From: Parelaphostrongylus tenuis
Lineage: Eukaryota; Nematoda; Chromadorea; Rhabditida; Metastrongylidae
Direction: 5' to 3'
DNA length: 64,000 nucleotides
Assembly: GCA_019055375.1 (NCBI GenBank)
Contig: JAHQIW010000297.1
Location: 1 to 64,000, forward strand
Every line of letters starts with the position of its first letter. Within the stretch, counting starts at the first letter, position 1. The translations under genes and the position numbers were made by a program. The notes beneath the pieces were generated by a model, which was not told the DNA's origin, ran no database searches, and saw nothing but the letters and a program-made list of their open reading frames with translations. This document shows positions 33,700 through 45,415 of the stretch, one piece after another.

Positions 33700-34380
33700 T
33701 CAAGACTTCTATATAGACTTTTATATTATGTAGAATGGTAAGCCTATACAGATTTAAAAGAGAGTACAAACAATTTACATACAATTTCTCTTTTCGAACA
33801 CTTCAGCTTCAGCTCTATTTCATTTGTTTACAGTAAATAGACAAATGAGTTTGTATAGGTATATGAGCAACCTACTCTTTTCAAGCCAAAAAAAGTTGGA
33901 ACCCTATGTGGTTAACAGACAGTTAGCACACTCGGTTGTAAAATAGTCCCTCTAAAGCAGAATCTTTTGAATAGGCGTTTATATTAGGTAGAATGATAAA
34001 ACCTACACAGATCTAAAAAAAATAAAAATAACTAAGAAGTAGTGAAAAATCACTAACCATGAAAACGTAAACGAATTCTCCACAAAATAACGAATCTTTC
34101 TATCATCTGCGAATCAAATATAAAGAAACTTTTCTCATGAGCTATTGCATTGCTTCAAATGAATCTTCAATACAAGTTGTTAATCGCCTTCATGATATCT
34201 CTGTGAGCTTTTGTAGTGACTTCACAAGAACGTTGTATAGTAGTGATTGTATAGATTTCACAGAAACGAACTGAATGAAGATTAGAAACAATTTACATAT
34301 GATTTCTCTTTTTTTAATACTTCAGTTTCAGCTTTATTTGATCTGCTTAAAGTAAGTAGACAAATAAATTTATATACCAT
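33700..34380. repeat. local direct duplication, second copy interrupted
   Basis: Segment a (33714-33758: ttttatattatgtagaatgg) recurs at 33973-34018. Segment b (33762-33860: caatttacatacaatttctc, cttcagcttcagctctattt) recurs at 34278-34378. In the first copy a and b are adjacent; in the second they are separated by about 260 bases (34019-34277). Confidence 0.65.
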
Positions 34381-35555
34381 TTAATTGACTTAATTTCTAC
34401 ATATTCATTATAAAATAAAAGGATAAAAGTAAAAAAGATTTCACATGAACTTATTGTGTAAACTGCTCTACTTCTTGAACACTAGCTTTGGCGTCTGCTG
34501 TCAGAAGTCCACCCATTATGGAAGGAATGTAAATAGTATCCTTAGTCATCTTTTAATTCGCTCAAACATTGCACAGTATTCAACGTTCTCTTGCCTACAT
34601 AATTCACTTAACAGAATTCGAGTTCCCAGCTTTCCATTGATGTAAGAAACTTTAAGCTTAGTGTTACGTTGTGCTCTTTTTGCTCAATCACCGATGCCTC
34701 AATTCATCTTTATTCCTTGGTACAGTCTTTCTTCACATTTCTACTCAAGTCCACAGCGTAAGCTGCTCTCAATACCATACGATTGTCTCTATTCTTCTCG
34801 CACTACCACTCATTTCTTTTTTTTGTCAAGTTGTATTCTATGTAAAAGTTCTTCCTCATGTACATCATCAGTATGCTACAAAAGCTATTCTTATTCTCAA
34901 TCTTGCCTTTGGTTAATGGTTCATTAATGCTTGTTATTACCGTTGTCATTTCGCGGTTATATTGCATTTTGTGGTCTCATCAAATAGTTATAATTGTTTC
35001 GAGCAATCTAGATGTGTCAGTAGAAGACCTACTGGGTGACAATTCCAAATGGTCTCGTGTACAGAGTTCGTGTGTAGTCGAGTATGCTAGCCCAATTATT
35101 CGATATTGACAGCTGACTCGTCTACTGTATTACATGGAAACAATTTGTACAGAAATAAATAACATTTTGGCACGCGATTTTATAGATTTTCAAAATATCC
35201 AAAAAATGCAACTAAATCTGGGTCAGAAGGTCTAATTTTTGAATGTTCTTTTGAAAAGCTTCCAGAACTGCAGGCAAGAAAAATATAAATCAATGATTCT
35301 CCCATTTTATTTCACTCCTATTTTGCTCAGTGGGAAAACTGTTAAGGAGATTATTAATGGGGACATCGGTTGAGTTTATACCCACTTTTACGTAGCCTAT
35401 TAGACTTCAATGTTTATCCCCTTTTTAAATTGGGATTCGGACATTAAGTTTACTTACTTTCAGCCAGGTGCGTTAGTTGTTCATTAATAAAACACAGCAT
35501 TTGTTATTTCATTTGTGTTAAACAATCAATATAATATGATATAGAACATCTTCTT
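34381..35555. other. no gene recognised
   Basis: Two overlapping plus frames at 34661-35109 are rich in Ser and hydrophobic residues (possible membrane-like stretch VNGSLMLVITVVIS). I see no homology and overlapping frames argue against a real gene. Confidence 0.35.
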
Positions 35556-35591
35556 GGCACTGAGAAAGGCGAAATAGCCGAAACGTAAGCC
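35556..35591 (+). ncRNA. family C hammerhead-like motif (G8 to A)
   Basis: GGC (35556-35558) pairs with GCC (35589-35591). The box CUGAGAA (35560-35566) has G8 changed to A. Stem II GGC/GCC encloses GAAAUA, then GAA (35580-35582), ACGU (35583-35586) and A at 35587. Otherwise the cleanest family C fold; its flanks match 19003. Confidence 0.5.
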
Positions 35592-38439
35592 ACCGTACTA
35601 AAAGGAGAAGTATCAATTTCGCACAAGTTTTGTTTGAAAAGGATAGTTTGCAGGACATTTTTCAATAATCATGTCAACGTATAGTGAATGTCGAACTTTT
35701 GAACTGCTAAAAGATATTTGTATTTTGCTAATTCATTTTTCTTGCATTCATTAATGTCGATTATCACAAGAAGTCACAGCACGTCCCACAAATCTCGGAT
35801 AGTATTGAAGAAGAGCGCAAAAATGTTTGAAAAGTGGGAATAATGCGGATGGAGTCTTCAAGAAAAGGTGAAAAATATGATCCGTCAAGAAATACACTTG
35901 ATATTTGAAGGAATGAGGCCTTCAGAAAGTAGTAAAGGAAAATCCGGAAATTTGAAAGCGGGAGAAATATGATCAATTGAAATAGAAAAATAAAAGTAAA
36001 ACTCATTTGATTTGCAGACGTGGAATTCTGCTAATCAAGGCATTACCGGATCTAACTTTGATTGGAAATTTATTTGCAATATTAATGAGCGCTTTAGCCG
36101 TTGTGAATTCAAAAATGCATTCATTCAAGACCTTAAGTAATTGCTTGCATTTACATTGCACTTTCGCTACTTTCTTTCTTTTCAGTCTTTTAAAATGACT
36201 AAATGAAAAGTCAGAAGAACGTCTAGAAAAGAACATAATGCGCAGAATACTGTAAATCTATTAGTTTTAGAAATGGTACGATAAAAGAAGATTTTTTAAT
36301 GGATGGAAAGCGCGGCGATGCTCCATACTATCCAATGAACGACCATTTCATATTATATCGATGATGAGTGGGAGTGAAGGCTTCTCTGTCACTGGCAGTG
36401 GCCATTTCGATTTCTTAGTCCAATGAATAATATATCAGGATTTGAGCACCCAGTAGGGATTCGTTAGGATAATAACGATATCCCACGAAATCCATGATAG
36501 TTGAGTAATACACTTATGCATCGGCGCAAGATTAACCAACTTATGCTCCACTGGTTCCTGTCGTTTCGTGAATTATACCAAGAGAAATCCAACTAGCTGA
36601 AGAGAACACAATTGCTCAGGTTAATGCTTCCAAATAGACTTCCATCCAAGCTTAAGTAAAGCAAGATTCGATTTTGATAAGCAAGCTATCAAAGCCATGG
36701 CAGATATAAACCGGTTTGGAACGAAATTTTAATAGTGCTCGGTAATGAGGAGACAAAATAGACGGTCAGGGCCTAGGGACAGTTTACTCTACAAAACGAT
36801 AGTAATCCAGTGAAATAAGGCATAAATGAGAATACGAAAGTCGCGAGAAGACATCTCATGAGCTCACTCGGAGAAGACATTTCAGAACCTTAATTGGTTA
36901 TCATCTCATAACATGTTGACTTCAGACATTCTATAGATTGATTTCGTAATTCTCCATCCATCTTCTGGAGAGTTGTACCTGTTTTCGGACTTCGGATTTT
37001 CTTCCAAGACTGCTGCGTATAATATCCATCTGTGTGAAGGACGTTGTTACCAACTAATATTTGTCAAACAGGAAGACATAGACAGGAAAAATGGAATGCC
37101 ACTGTACTTTCTAATCTATCGTAACGCAGAAAGCTCAATTGTGGTCAATGATTTTTTTGAATTCCAACACCCTTAGAAACCGATGGTTTCGTCTAATTCA
37201 ATTTTCGATTAGGCATCGTGCTCAAACACATGATTGGCTTGAATCATATTATAAGCTATTCAATGATTCGTCTATTCACAGATGTCGGCAGAAAAAAACG
37301 CCTCGCATTCCATCGCTTTGCGATGATTAAATTAGACAACAACGGTAATGATTTTACACCCTGTTGCATTCTGCAAAATCACAAATGTTTTCGTCTTTAT
37401 TGTCAAAGTGGAGGTTAGCTTTCAGAAGTCTGTCACTTCTTTGTAGAAGGAGACTGATGAGTGATTACACTTTATCTGCGCAATGTTCCACTCCACTGGA
37501 TTCAACTCATTGTAACTACGAAAACCTTCCCGAAAAAGAGAGATTTACTGTGAGCACTAGACTCGAATATCGTGGCTCAGATGATGGCGAAGTGGTCGAA
37601 ATATTGCTCAAACAGAGTGATTTCAGTAGTACTACAGTATAAATCGTGAACACAAGACCACTCTGTTTTCGTCTCATATTTTTTTTTGAGCTCTCCATCT
37701 TTATGCAGTCAACATGTTTAGAGAACATTATACCTTTTCAACGTCTTATTTATGAACGTTCTTAACTCTTCCAAGAAAACATTTGTTTATCTAGAAAAAT
37801 GGGAAATTGTGCATATTGTAAAGAGAAGGAAAAAAGTATATCCTCTGCTTGATGGGATTTATCAAAAGGAGTCAACTTTGATCATTTGACAATTAAGTAA
37901 ATCAACGGAGCAACATGAAAATATGAAAAGAATAGATGAGGCATTGACCGGCTTTTTGCCGACATGAACACACACACACACAGACGCACACAGCCGTCGT
38001 TGAGCAACATCTGCCATTTTCAACGTCAGGCAAAAAGCCATTGTAGATGTTTACCCATAAGTACAGCTGCACATAGAATTCTAGAATACATCAGTTCGAC
38101 TACCGTGTACTGTTTACTGCAGAACGCGTAACGATTGTTATTGAGGTATACAAGAAAGGTTAAGAAAAGATATACGGCACGACTTTGATCGAAAAATGAG
38201 GCCTAACTAGCCAAGTTCTCTGAATCAATCACAAAGAAGAATATACCCATCAAAAAGATGAGGAGTGAATCGTTGGGGTGTCAGTCAAGCGATGAAGACA
38301 TTTCGTGAATTTCACTTCCGCACAAGTAAAACTTTCCGCTGATCAGATATTCGTGATTCGAAAAAAGAAGACTTGGGATTCTTCGTACTTCTTGGCTAAA
38401 AATAACTCGACCTAATTCTTAAAAATAACTCTATAAAGG
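35592..38439. other. no gene recognised; CA repeat at 37971-37992
   Basis: Opposed frames at 35764-36236 and plus frames at 36973-37642 show no family resemblance. A short (CA)n tract (37971-37992) lies inside an inverted pair (ggctttttgcc at 37950 and ggcaaaaagcc at 38029). Confidence 0.4.
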
Positions 38440-38482
38440 ATGAAGTTCAGCGTTGATCAATTCCTAAGAGATGCGCCATCCA
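38440..38482 (-). repeat. SINE1 3' end fragment
   Basis: ggatgaagttcagcgttgat followed by caattcctaagagatgcgcc matches the SINE1 3' end in reverse. The rest is missing. A still weaker match starts at 39116 (aggatgaagttt). Confidence 0.5.
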
Positions 38483-39865
38483 GTAAACACAAACTATCCA
38501 TTATTGGCAAGCACAATGTCCATTGACAGGCAAACAAAGAAGACCACAAAAATTTGGAAAAGAAAGAAAGTGCCGCACAACGAAACATATTTTTTTTTCT
38601 CTTTATTCATGTCCATTGTGTGGCGAAAAATTTAACTATGTGCAATCGCGAAAACAACCGCAAAGCTGCTGAGATAATAGCAAAACTTGAAGCCCCAAGT
38701 AGGCTTTGAGGTGTCGGTAATTCATTCTGTGAGCTCGTTTCCGAGAACGAACGTATTATATGGAGTTGTTCTTGAAGTCACTCGAAACTTTTTTCTGTTG
38801 GCGGGTAATTTATGGCAGGACCGACAGAGCAAAAGCATGACCGAAAGAATGGCAACTCAAGGGTACCGCATGATGAGATGGACGGCATGTCGGTCCGCCG
38901 AAATGGTAATCACCGGTTCAAAGCCTTTCTAACGTTTAGAGATTTGGTAATATCATCATTGCACCTGTGTTTGCATCGCAAATTGCAGTGAAAATTAAAA
39001 TAGACAGCAGACAAAAAGCCTTATCTAGTAAGTCTACAAATCTTATCTAGTTTCTGACATATTGTTTCCTTTCCATTCACTATGAGATCTAGAACAAAAT
39101 ATTTTGCGGGCCTAAAAGGATGAAGTTTACGAAGTACCCAACACTGGTCAGCTCTTGAATAGATGTGCCATGCTTTTAGCTTCACTCGTAAAGTGGCTGG
39201 ATGAAAATTGGTTATGTTCATGCAGTGACTTTCAGAAATCTATTGATGTGTGAGATCACTGTTTTTATCCCTCCAGACAAGTTGGATACGATTTTGCGAA
39301 CTTGAAGTGATTAAAGTAGGGTTTTTCACAATGAAGATCCGAGCCAATCGCTAAATTTGCATTGCTGCATACCTTTAATCACTATGCTAAAGGTTTCCTT
39401 GTGACGAAGCACATGATAAGAAGTCGCATTAACATTATGAAATTCTAAAAAATCTTTTGCTGTTTGTATCAGAAAACAAATTCAGTGATGTTTTTCTGTA
39501 AAGGATTGAGAGAAGAGCATTTTATTGCAAGAAGTGTACGTCAATGTAAAAAGTGGAGAAAAGTGCTGCTGAGTTTTTATAGCTGATGAAACTGGGGATT
39601 CTGAATAGAATTTCATAACAGAAAGGCGTTATAGCTTTGAAAAACAGCGAAAGATTCTCACCACATAGGAGTATTTATCGACTTTTGTAGAATAGAAAAG
39701 TCGCAAATAACTTCATGAAGAAGTTCAGATATTTTACAAACTAATCTTCCCTTAAATAAACTTTTCTCAAGGTCGGTACTGCTAACTGGTACTACTAACG
39801 AAAGATGAAAATGATGGAATTTAGTGTGTGATTGCTCTCATAACTGCACGAAATTTACAAATCAG
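38483..39865. other. no gene recognised
   Basis: Open frames at 38687-38932 (+) and 39021-39221 (-) lack recognisable motifs. Confidence 0.4.
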
Positions 39866-40430
39866 CTGTATCACCTGTCGTCCCGTTGATCGTCAAGTGA
39901 CTCGAGCAGGCATCGGCAACATTTTTATTTATGGCGTGCAAGAGTAGCCCAGTGGGTCCTCCTCGCTCTGAAAATTCGCTGAGCATCATATCTTTCTTCT
40001 ATACCAGTCGGATCAACGGGTCGGTGGTCTCTCTGTAGAGCGCTTGATGCCCCGAGGAAACCATCTGGTAACGGATCTCGTGCATCGGTTGTCGTTGAAG
40101 CGCATCACAAGTCCGGTTCACCTTATTTTCGATATCCAGGCGTGTAGAACGGCGAATCTGATTTTCGATCGTTGATGTAGGTCGCAACTTCGGACCTTTC
40201 TTTTATTTGCTAAATACGGGATGCTTCTAGCATCGAGCTGTCAACTGCATCTTCAATAACACCAAGTGATCTTTCATCTTGCTTATGTAGCAGCCACGTT
40301 TCTGCTCCATGCGTTAAGGCAGGGATAAGCGTCGAGTCGAAAAGGTGGGCACGGAATCAGATGTTCTCTGTCCTCTTCACTACATCTTCGATGCTCTTAA
40401 AACGTTCCCCAAGCCCACTCAAAAATTTTC
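39866..40430 (-). pseudogene. RTE copy 2: C-terminal region
   Basis: Degraded C-terminal region equivalent to copy 1: an AETW-like LYAWSRNVAAT stretch on the minus strand near 40310, an IENQIRRS..RLDIENKV block (40187-40100), and the end region with gatcaacgggacgacaggtg in reverse near 39880. Confidence 0.65.
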
Positions 40431-40439
40431 AATTTTTCC

Positions 40440-40762
40440 TGATTTTCCTGACAAAATTTTCATCCGCTCAACTCTGGAGTTAGGTCGTTCATAATGTTGA
40501 TTTCATGACCTAGATAGACGTAGCCGGAACATTCGGAGATTGTCGTTTCGTTGAGCGTGAATGGAGCATTCAAAACCCATCCGTTTCTCATAAACATCGC
40601 TTTCGTTAAATTTAAATGAAGACCAATCTTTCCACAAGCGTTGTTGAAATCGGGCAACATTCGATCAGCTTGGCTCATGCTTGGTGTTGCGAGGACGATG
40701 TCGTCAACAAAGCGAAGATGGTATAATTGCCGACCGTCAAGTTTCACACGATATCTTCCCAA
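40440..40762 (-). pseudogene. RTE copy 2: RT palm fragment with intact FVDD
   Basis: Starting at 40762 (-): GRYRVKLDGRQLYHLRFVDDIVLATPSMSQADRM, GLHLNLTKAMFMRNGWV and SECSGYVYLGHEINIMNDL. Motif C is FVDD, with both Asp codons at 40700-40705. Motifs A and B are absent because of the internal deletion, so there is no working RT. Confidence 0.85.
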
Positions 40763-41059
40763 AAGCCGACTAATGATTGGAGTTTGTCCCAGTTTATGGT
40801 AGATCTGGAACTTAGCTGTATGAATTTAACGGCTTTGTCTCTTTTCGCGAAAAACGGAACGTTGCGCAAAGGTGATGGTCTGATCCCGTGTAGAACTTGT
40901 TATTAGCAGCGACATCGATCAGGCACAGCCTTCAATTTACTAGGATGTGATTTACTTCGTTATTATACTCAGGAGACTCCCACGTCCATCGCTGAGAGTG
41001 AGGCTTTTGGATTTATGAGTCACCATGGATGGTTTGGGTACTCATGATAAACCCAGACA

Positions 41060-41769
41060 GCCATCACCCTGTATTCCATTCTAGTCCATGGGTTCCAATA
41101 TGACTTTCTTCAAACGTTCTCTTAGGTCCAATTTTTGCATTAAAATCCCCGACAATAATCTTGAAGAATGTATGGTCTTCTCTGAATAATTTTTCGAGGT
41201 CCATACAGAAGGCTTCGACTTCGTCTGCGTCATAGCTTGATGTTGGTGCGTAAGCAACGAAGATGGCCAAAGCCAGCATTGAGCCACATCGCTTCAAACG
41301 TAATGGTCTGATACGGGTTGTTAGTTGTTCAAATCAATCGATATTCACGGTCAAATTTGACTTGACGAGAACGCCAACGCAGCCGATGCCTCTGCGATCG
41401 CATTCTCTAAAGAACAGTTCTTTTGCGATGTCATAAACAGGGTGAAAAGGACGGTGTTTTCTCGCCTCTGCCAGACCAATGACGTCGTACCTTATCCTTT
41501 TTGCTTGAATCAATAGATCTTCTATAGCAAATTCGTGAACAAATGTTCTTGCATGGTATGCACGGATCGTCATTTTAGTCCGTTTTGATTTTGGCAGCCT
41601 GGTTTGGCCCTGAGATTAGCGGCCTCTCCGTACTCGATCTACCCGGCGCCGCCGTATCGAGGGCTCTTTCGGGGTCAGTGGAATGAGACCCATATTTGTT
41701 TTCGGTTCTAGCATCTTGATACCCAACGTATGGCTTTCTAGGCTCTAAACGTGGGTGCTGAGTACTCAC
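41060..41769 (-). pseudogene. RTE copy 2: AP-endonuclease domain
   Basis: Minus-strand pieces: RAYHARTFVHEFA, VIGLAEARKH (catalytic Glu kept), FRECDRRGIGCVGVLVKSNL, then in a second frame FVAYAPTSSYDADEVEAFC and VGDFNAKIG (catalytic Asn kept, near 41141). A frameshift near 41335 and a stop before 41573 separate the parts. Confidence 0.8.
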
Positions 41770-42245
41770 TGCTTCTTACCAGACTTTCTCAGTAGAGCAG
41801 GAGGAGCTTATTTGTTGGAGGCAAATCCTAACCGCCTCAAATATACTCCCCAGTCGCTTGATTGCAAGTTTTTAGCCGACTTGACTCGTAGAAATACAGT
41901 TTTGTCAAATCGACGCTGCGAAAGCAAGGAGCTCATCCTCTGAATCCACCTGCGCCTCTAAGAGGCACACGGTCACTTTTGGTTTGCGTTGAGTACCCCT
42001 ATCCACTATCTGGGGATGCGCCACGTGCCCTCGCGACTAACAGGGTGGGATCTTTCAAAGAGGGAAATCCGTGGAAATTTACGAAACGCAAGGAATAGGC
42101 AAAAAGTTACTAATAGTAGCTAGCCTAAATGATTTAGTATTTGCCTTGACAAGTGTCTTGTAAGTCTTTCAATCCTTGATTGTAAAACTCAAAACAACTA
42201 GACGGCTCGGAAGAAAGAGAAACCGCCCAAACGACCGTTGTGTTT

Positions 42246-43310
42246 TTAGGTCTTCTCATACGCTTTGGCATTAGAGGGATAAACACCAAATGTAATTATC
42301 TAATGCAAAACTAATAGTCAAAGTACTCCCTTCTAGCTTCAAGCACTCTCTGCCGCTTCTCCTGCAAAAGATCGATTCCGCGAGCTTGAAATTGATTGAT
42401 TGATTGATTGATGCGTCACTTGCCACCGTTGCATTTGAACCCAACAGCCATTCGTGCATCATCAACAACCTAATTTGCGCGCTTTTAACTCCATCTTGAA
42501 ATAAGTAGATAAATTATGCACCAAACAAGCGGGAGAAAATGGACTTATGAATGAGCCCCAAAACCTAAAAAATGGTTGATACTCAAAAGGTTACAAGCAT
42601 TTTCTCATAACTTTTTCCCCAACCTATTATGTGAGTCACTGGCATCTGTTCAATAACCCGAATCTCGGGAACTTTCATGTCAAAATTGGTATTGCAACGG
42701 TCTTATAGAGCGCTATTAGAGCAGAAAGAAAATCTCTTTCGCACTCGAAATAGTTAGCTCATCGTTTGAACTTTACAGTGCGTTTACTTGACATTGTGGA
42801 GTATAAAAATTTTTTGTGCCTACAAAACGATAGGAAAAAGTCTATTTTACAGTTATTATATGAGAAATTTGAGATTTCTTCCGAAAAGGAGAAAAAATCC
42901 TATAAATAAATGGAGAAAATCCCGCGGCTCTCGAGTGACGCGCTTTTCGAGGTGGTAGCCCAAATCGTCGCGCACAGCTTCACTTATTCAGAAATTTCTT
43001 CCTTTTTCCCGGGAAATTTCTAGGTTTTTTGTGTAAGAAGTCTAGAAGACACTTTGCTACTCGTTCTATAGCGATAAATTTTTTTTCATTCCACAATGTC
43101 AAATAAGCCCGCTATAAAGTTCAATCACCGAGCTGACTACTACTACTGCGCAACACGATTTTCTTTTTGCTCTAAAAACGTGCTATCAAGACGGTTTCAA
43201 AAACCAGTCCTAGCATCAAAATTCGAGCTACTGAATGACTGCCAGTAATCCGTGAATATTGATAAATTTATTGTTTATTCCTCTAGTGTAAAAACTTAAG
43301 AGAAGACTTA
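42246..43310 (-). mobile_element. mariner-derived element with palindromic interior
   Basis: Terminal inverted repeats of about 30 bp: left TTAGGTCTTCTCATACGC (42246-) and right, read in reverse, TAAGTCTTCTCTTAAG (43310 downward), both continuing to a TAGAGG. Just inside the left end the minus strand (42385-42311) encodes ARGIDLLQEKRQRVLEARREY plus stop, matching the C-terminus of mariner transposases (GIDxLPERWxK..). The interior holds two inverted arms (about 42632-42812 and 43080-43250; gacattgtgg pairs with ccacaatgtc). A (TTGA)n patch lies at 42389-42413. Confidence 0.75.
42311..42385 (-). pseudogene. mariner transposase C-terminal relic
   Basis: About 25 codons: GIDLL, then KRQRVL, REYFDY and a stop, matching the last helix of mariner transposases. 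The triad-bearing region was not found in this element. Confidence 0.65.
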
Positions 43311-43681
43311 GTATTACTGCGAATTAATATTGTATTCAGTAAGTACTAATACTCACAACTTCGCATCTGCCTGCCAAGAACAAACTGAGTTATTTACTTT
43401 GTACCGAGCTCTATAGATGGCCATACTGGCTCGACTTGGTTTGTTGGAAAGGTCGCTACTAGCTGAGATCAGTTAGATTCTTGAGTGTCAATATCAATGA
43501 GATATGCAATTTGAATTGGTTGTCGGCCATGTAATTCAGCAAATAACACATTCCAGCTGTAGGGCTAACTCCGTGATGATTTGATTTTTTGGGGCATTTC
43601 GCCGTTCCTAAATGAAATATTAAAAGACTATGAAAATTCATTGACGACACATTTCATGAACTAGCATCGCAAAGCGGGTGA
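43311..43681. other. no gene recognised
   Basis: Nothing supportable. Confidence 0.4.
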
Positions 43682-43760
43682 TGCAAGGGGCGCCTTTCGT
43701 TGATCAATCCTTAGTAATATGCAAAGTATTAGACTTGATGCTCACGCACTTAATTACTTG
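43682..43760 (-). repeat. SINE1 3' fragment (decayed)
   Basis: cctttcgttgatcaatcctt and the following agtaatatgc..ctt resemble the SINE1 3' end in reverse. Weak beyond the first 25 bases. Confidence 0.4.
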
Positions 43761-44639
43761 CATATGAATCCTGTGTAGATCTCATGATGCAGTCATGAAC
43801 GATAGGACAGGATTTCCTTGGCTTGGTTTAGCACACCGAAAAACAAGTGGAGACGTCGACCATACGCTAAAGCCCTGTGATGACTCACATGGGACTCATC
43901 AGCGAGGGCTAAGCAGTCGTTTCCGTGACCCTCAAGTATGAGGAATCCACTGGATGCTACGCTCGGTGTAAACTCCATAAAACCATGTGAAACATCAGCT
44001 TTTCATAGAGGTCGGCCACTACATACACTGCGATTGCAGGTGGTTCGAGAACGATTATCGACGACGATGTCTTCACGTCTCCCCGATAGTCTTACTGTGG
44101 TTTTCATTTTGTGTGATTGCTTGCCTGTTGAGCTCACTCCATTTACGTATTTATTATTCATCGATCCTCTCATTCTGTCTCATAAATCGTTCATTAGTTG
44201 AAAAGCTCACCACTCTTGGAATCACTTTACTCGGGTCTCACCCATTCACCAATTGAGAACTTGTCTCGCGCTTCTCTTACGTGATCGTTGTATATGATCG
44301 CCTTATAAATATATGTATATATTACAGTTTCAATATTGTTGACGTAATGTCCATATTTTTAAATTGTTCGTTTACACGAAATCATCATTCCTTGTACAGG
44401 ATATTCCTAATCTCTTGTTCGATATGAAGTAGTAATTATTATACGTGGTAATGCCGTCGATCTAAGTCCTGAGGGGCTAATACCATTTGATCGAGACACA
44501 CTTCGATTCACAAATGACCGCATCAAACCCGCCAAATCGACCACAAACTCGCAATCCGATCGAATTGTCAACGGAATCATCGAAATTGGTACATCAACTT
44601 TACTAACAAAAATCCACTGAACCAATCAATTTCGGTGCG
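43761..44639. other. no gene recognised
   Basis: 44402-44625 is open on both strands but matches nothing I recognise. It directly precedes RTE copy 3 and may be a diverged piece of it. Confidence 0.35.
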
Positions 44640-44659
44640 TTAATGCATCGAACCCTCAC

Positions 44660-45415
44660 GGCAACCTTTTCTCTTATAACAGCACCTGAGCATCTAAGAA
44701 ACTCCACGTCAGTTATCATTACACTGATCCGGCTCTTCACGAATTTTTCGATAGAGTGCAAGGTTTTAAATCAAAGGATGATCAGCAAGTCAGTGTTATT
44801 GTCCGAAAAGGGAGGCTTGACAACGTTGGCAACTACCGCCCAATTCGTTTGCCATCCGTCGTTTATAGTCTCTTCATTCAGATCATCCTGAACAGGACTA
44901 ACATAACACTAGACAAAGGACGACCATGAAGCAGGCAGGATTTCGAAAAGAATTTAGTATCAACCACATCTATAAGATAACAAGACTCATTGAAATTTCG
45001 CGATAGCGCAGGAAGCCCTTGTTTTACGTTCATTGATTCAAAGAGAGCTCTTGATTCAGCTGAACCAGAAGCAATCATGGAAACTCCGAACAGCCAGTGG
45101 ATTTCTACTCATTACATAAGGATTCTTCGTGAGTTATATAAAGATTTCAAAACCATAATATCGATATTCTATGAAGACATCATTATTCACGATAGATAAG
45201 AGATTTGGCAAAATTTTACGATTTCGCCAAAATTATTTATTGCCACTTTCCAACGCGTAAAGCGAAAATGAAATGGAAAAGGACGAGAATGAAAATCGAC
45301 GGTCAGCAATTACATTATTCTCGTCTTGATGTATACGATACACCGTTCTTGCAGCACAAAGCACACATCATCACGAGGAAAAGATCAATTTTGAATGTCC
45401 CAAACACGTTCAACA
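44660..45415 (+). pseudogene. RTE copy 3: RT domain remnant
   Basis: In shifting frames: SECKV-like IECKVLNQ, KGGLDNVGNYRPIRLPSVVYSLF (fingers), IILNRTNITLDKG, FTFIDSKRALDSAEPEA (motif A) and KIDGQQLHYSRLDVYDT (just before and at motif C, where FADD is lost). Motif B is largely deleted (45200-45230). Confidence 0.75.

Larger units (their letters stand above)
39866..42082 (-). mobile_element. RTE-type retrotransposon, copy 2 (internally deleted)
   Basis: The minus strand runs from the shared 5' end (about 42082) through the endonuclease domain, a deleted middle, the RT palm and the C-terminus. It ends in the short aggtgatac-type tandem near 39866. It is co-linear with copy 1 but its internal deletion lies elsewhere: the endonuclease linker is joined to the sequence just before RT motif C. 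The catalytic residues that remain are better preserved than in copy 1. Confidence 0.85.

Noticed and set aside
37950..38040. Inverted ggctttttgcc / ggcaaaaagcc around a CA repeat as a terminator or RNA gene
   Set aside because: The loop is too long and there is no other support; in a eukaryote this is not evidence for a terminator.
44402..44625. Frames open on both strands just before RTE copy 3
   Set aside because: Could not be matched to any part of the RTE protein or to another family.
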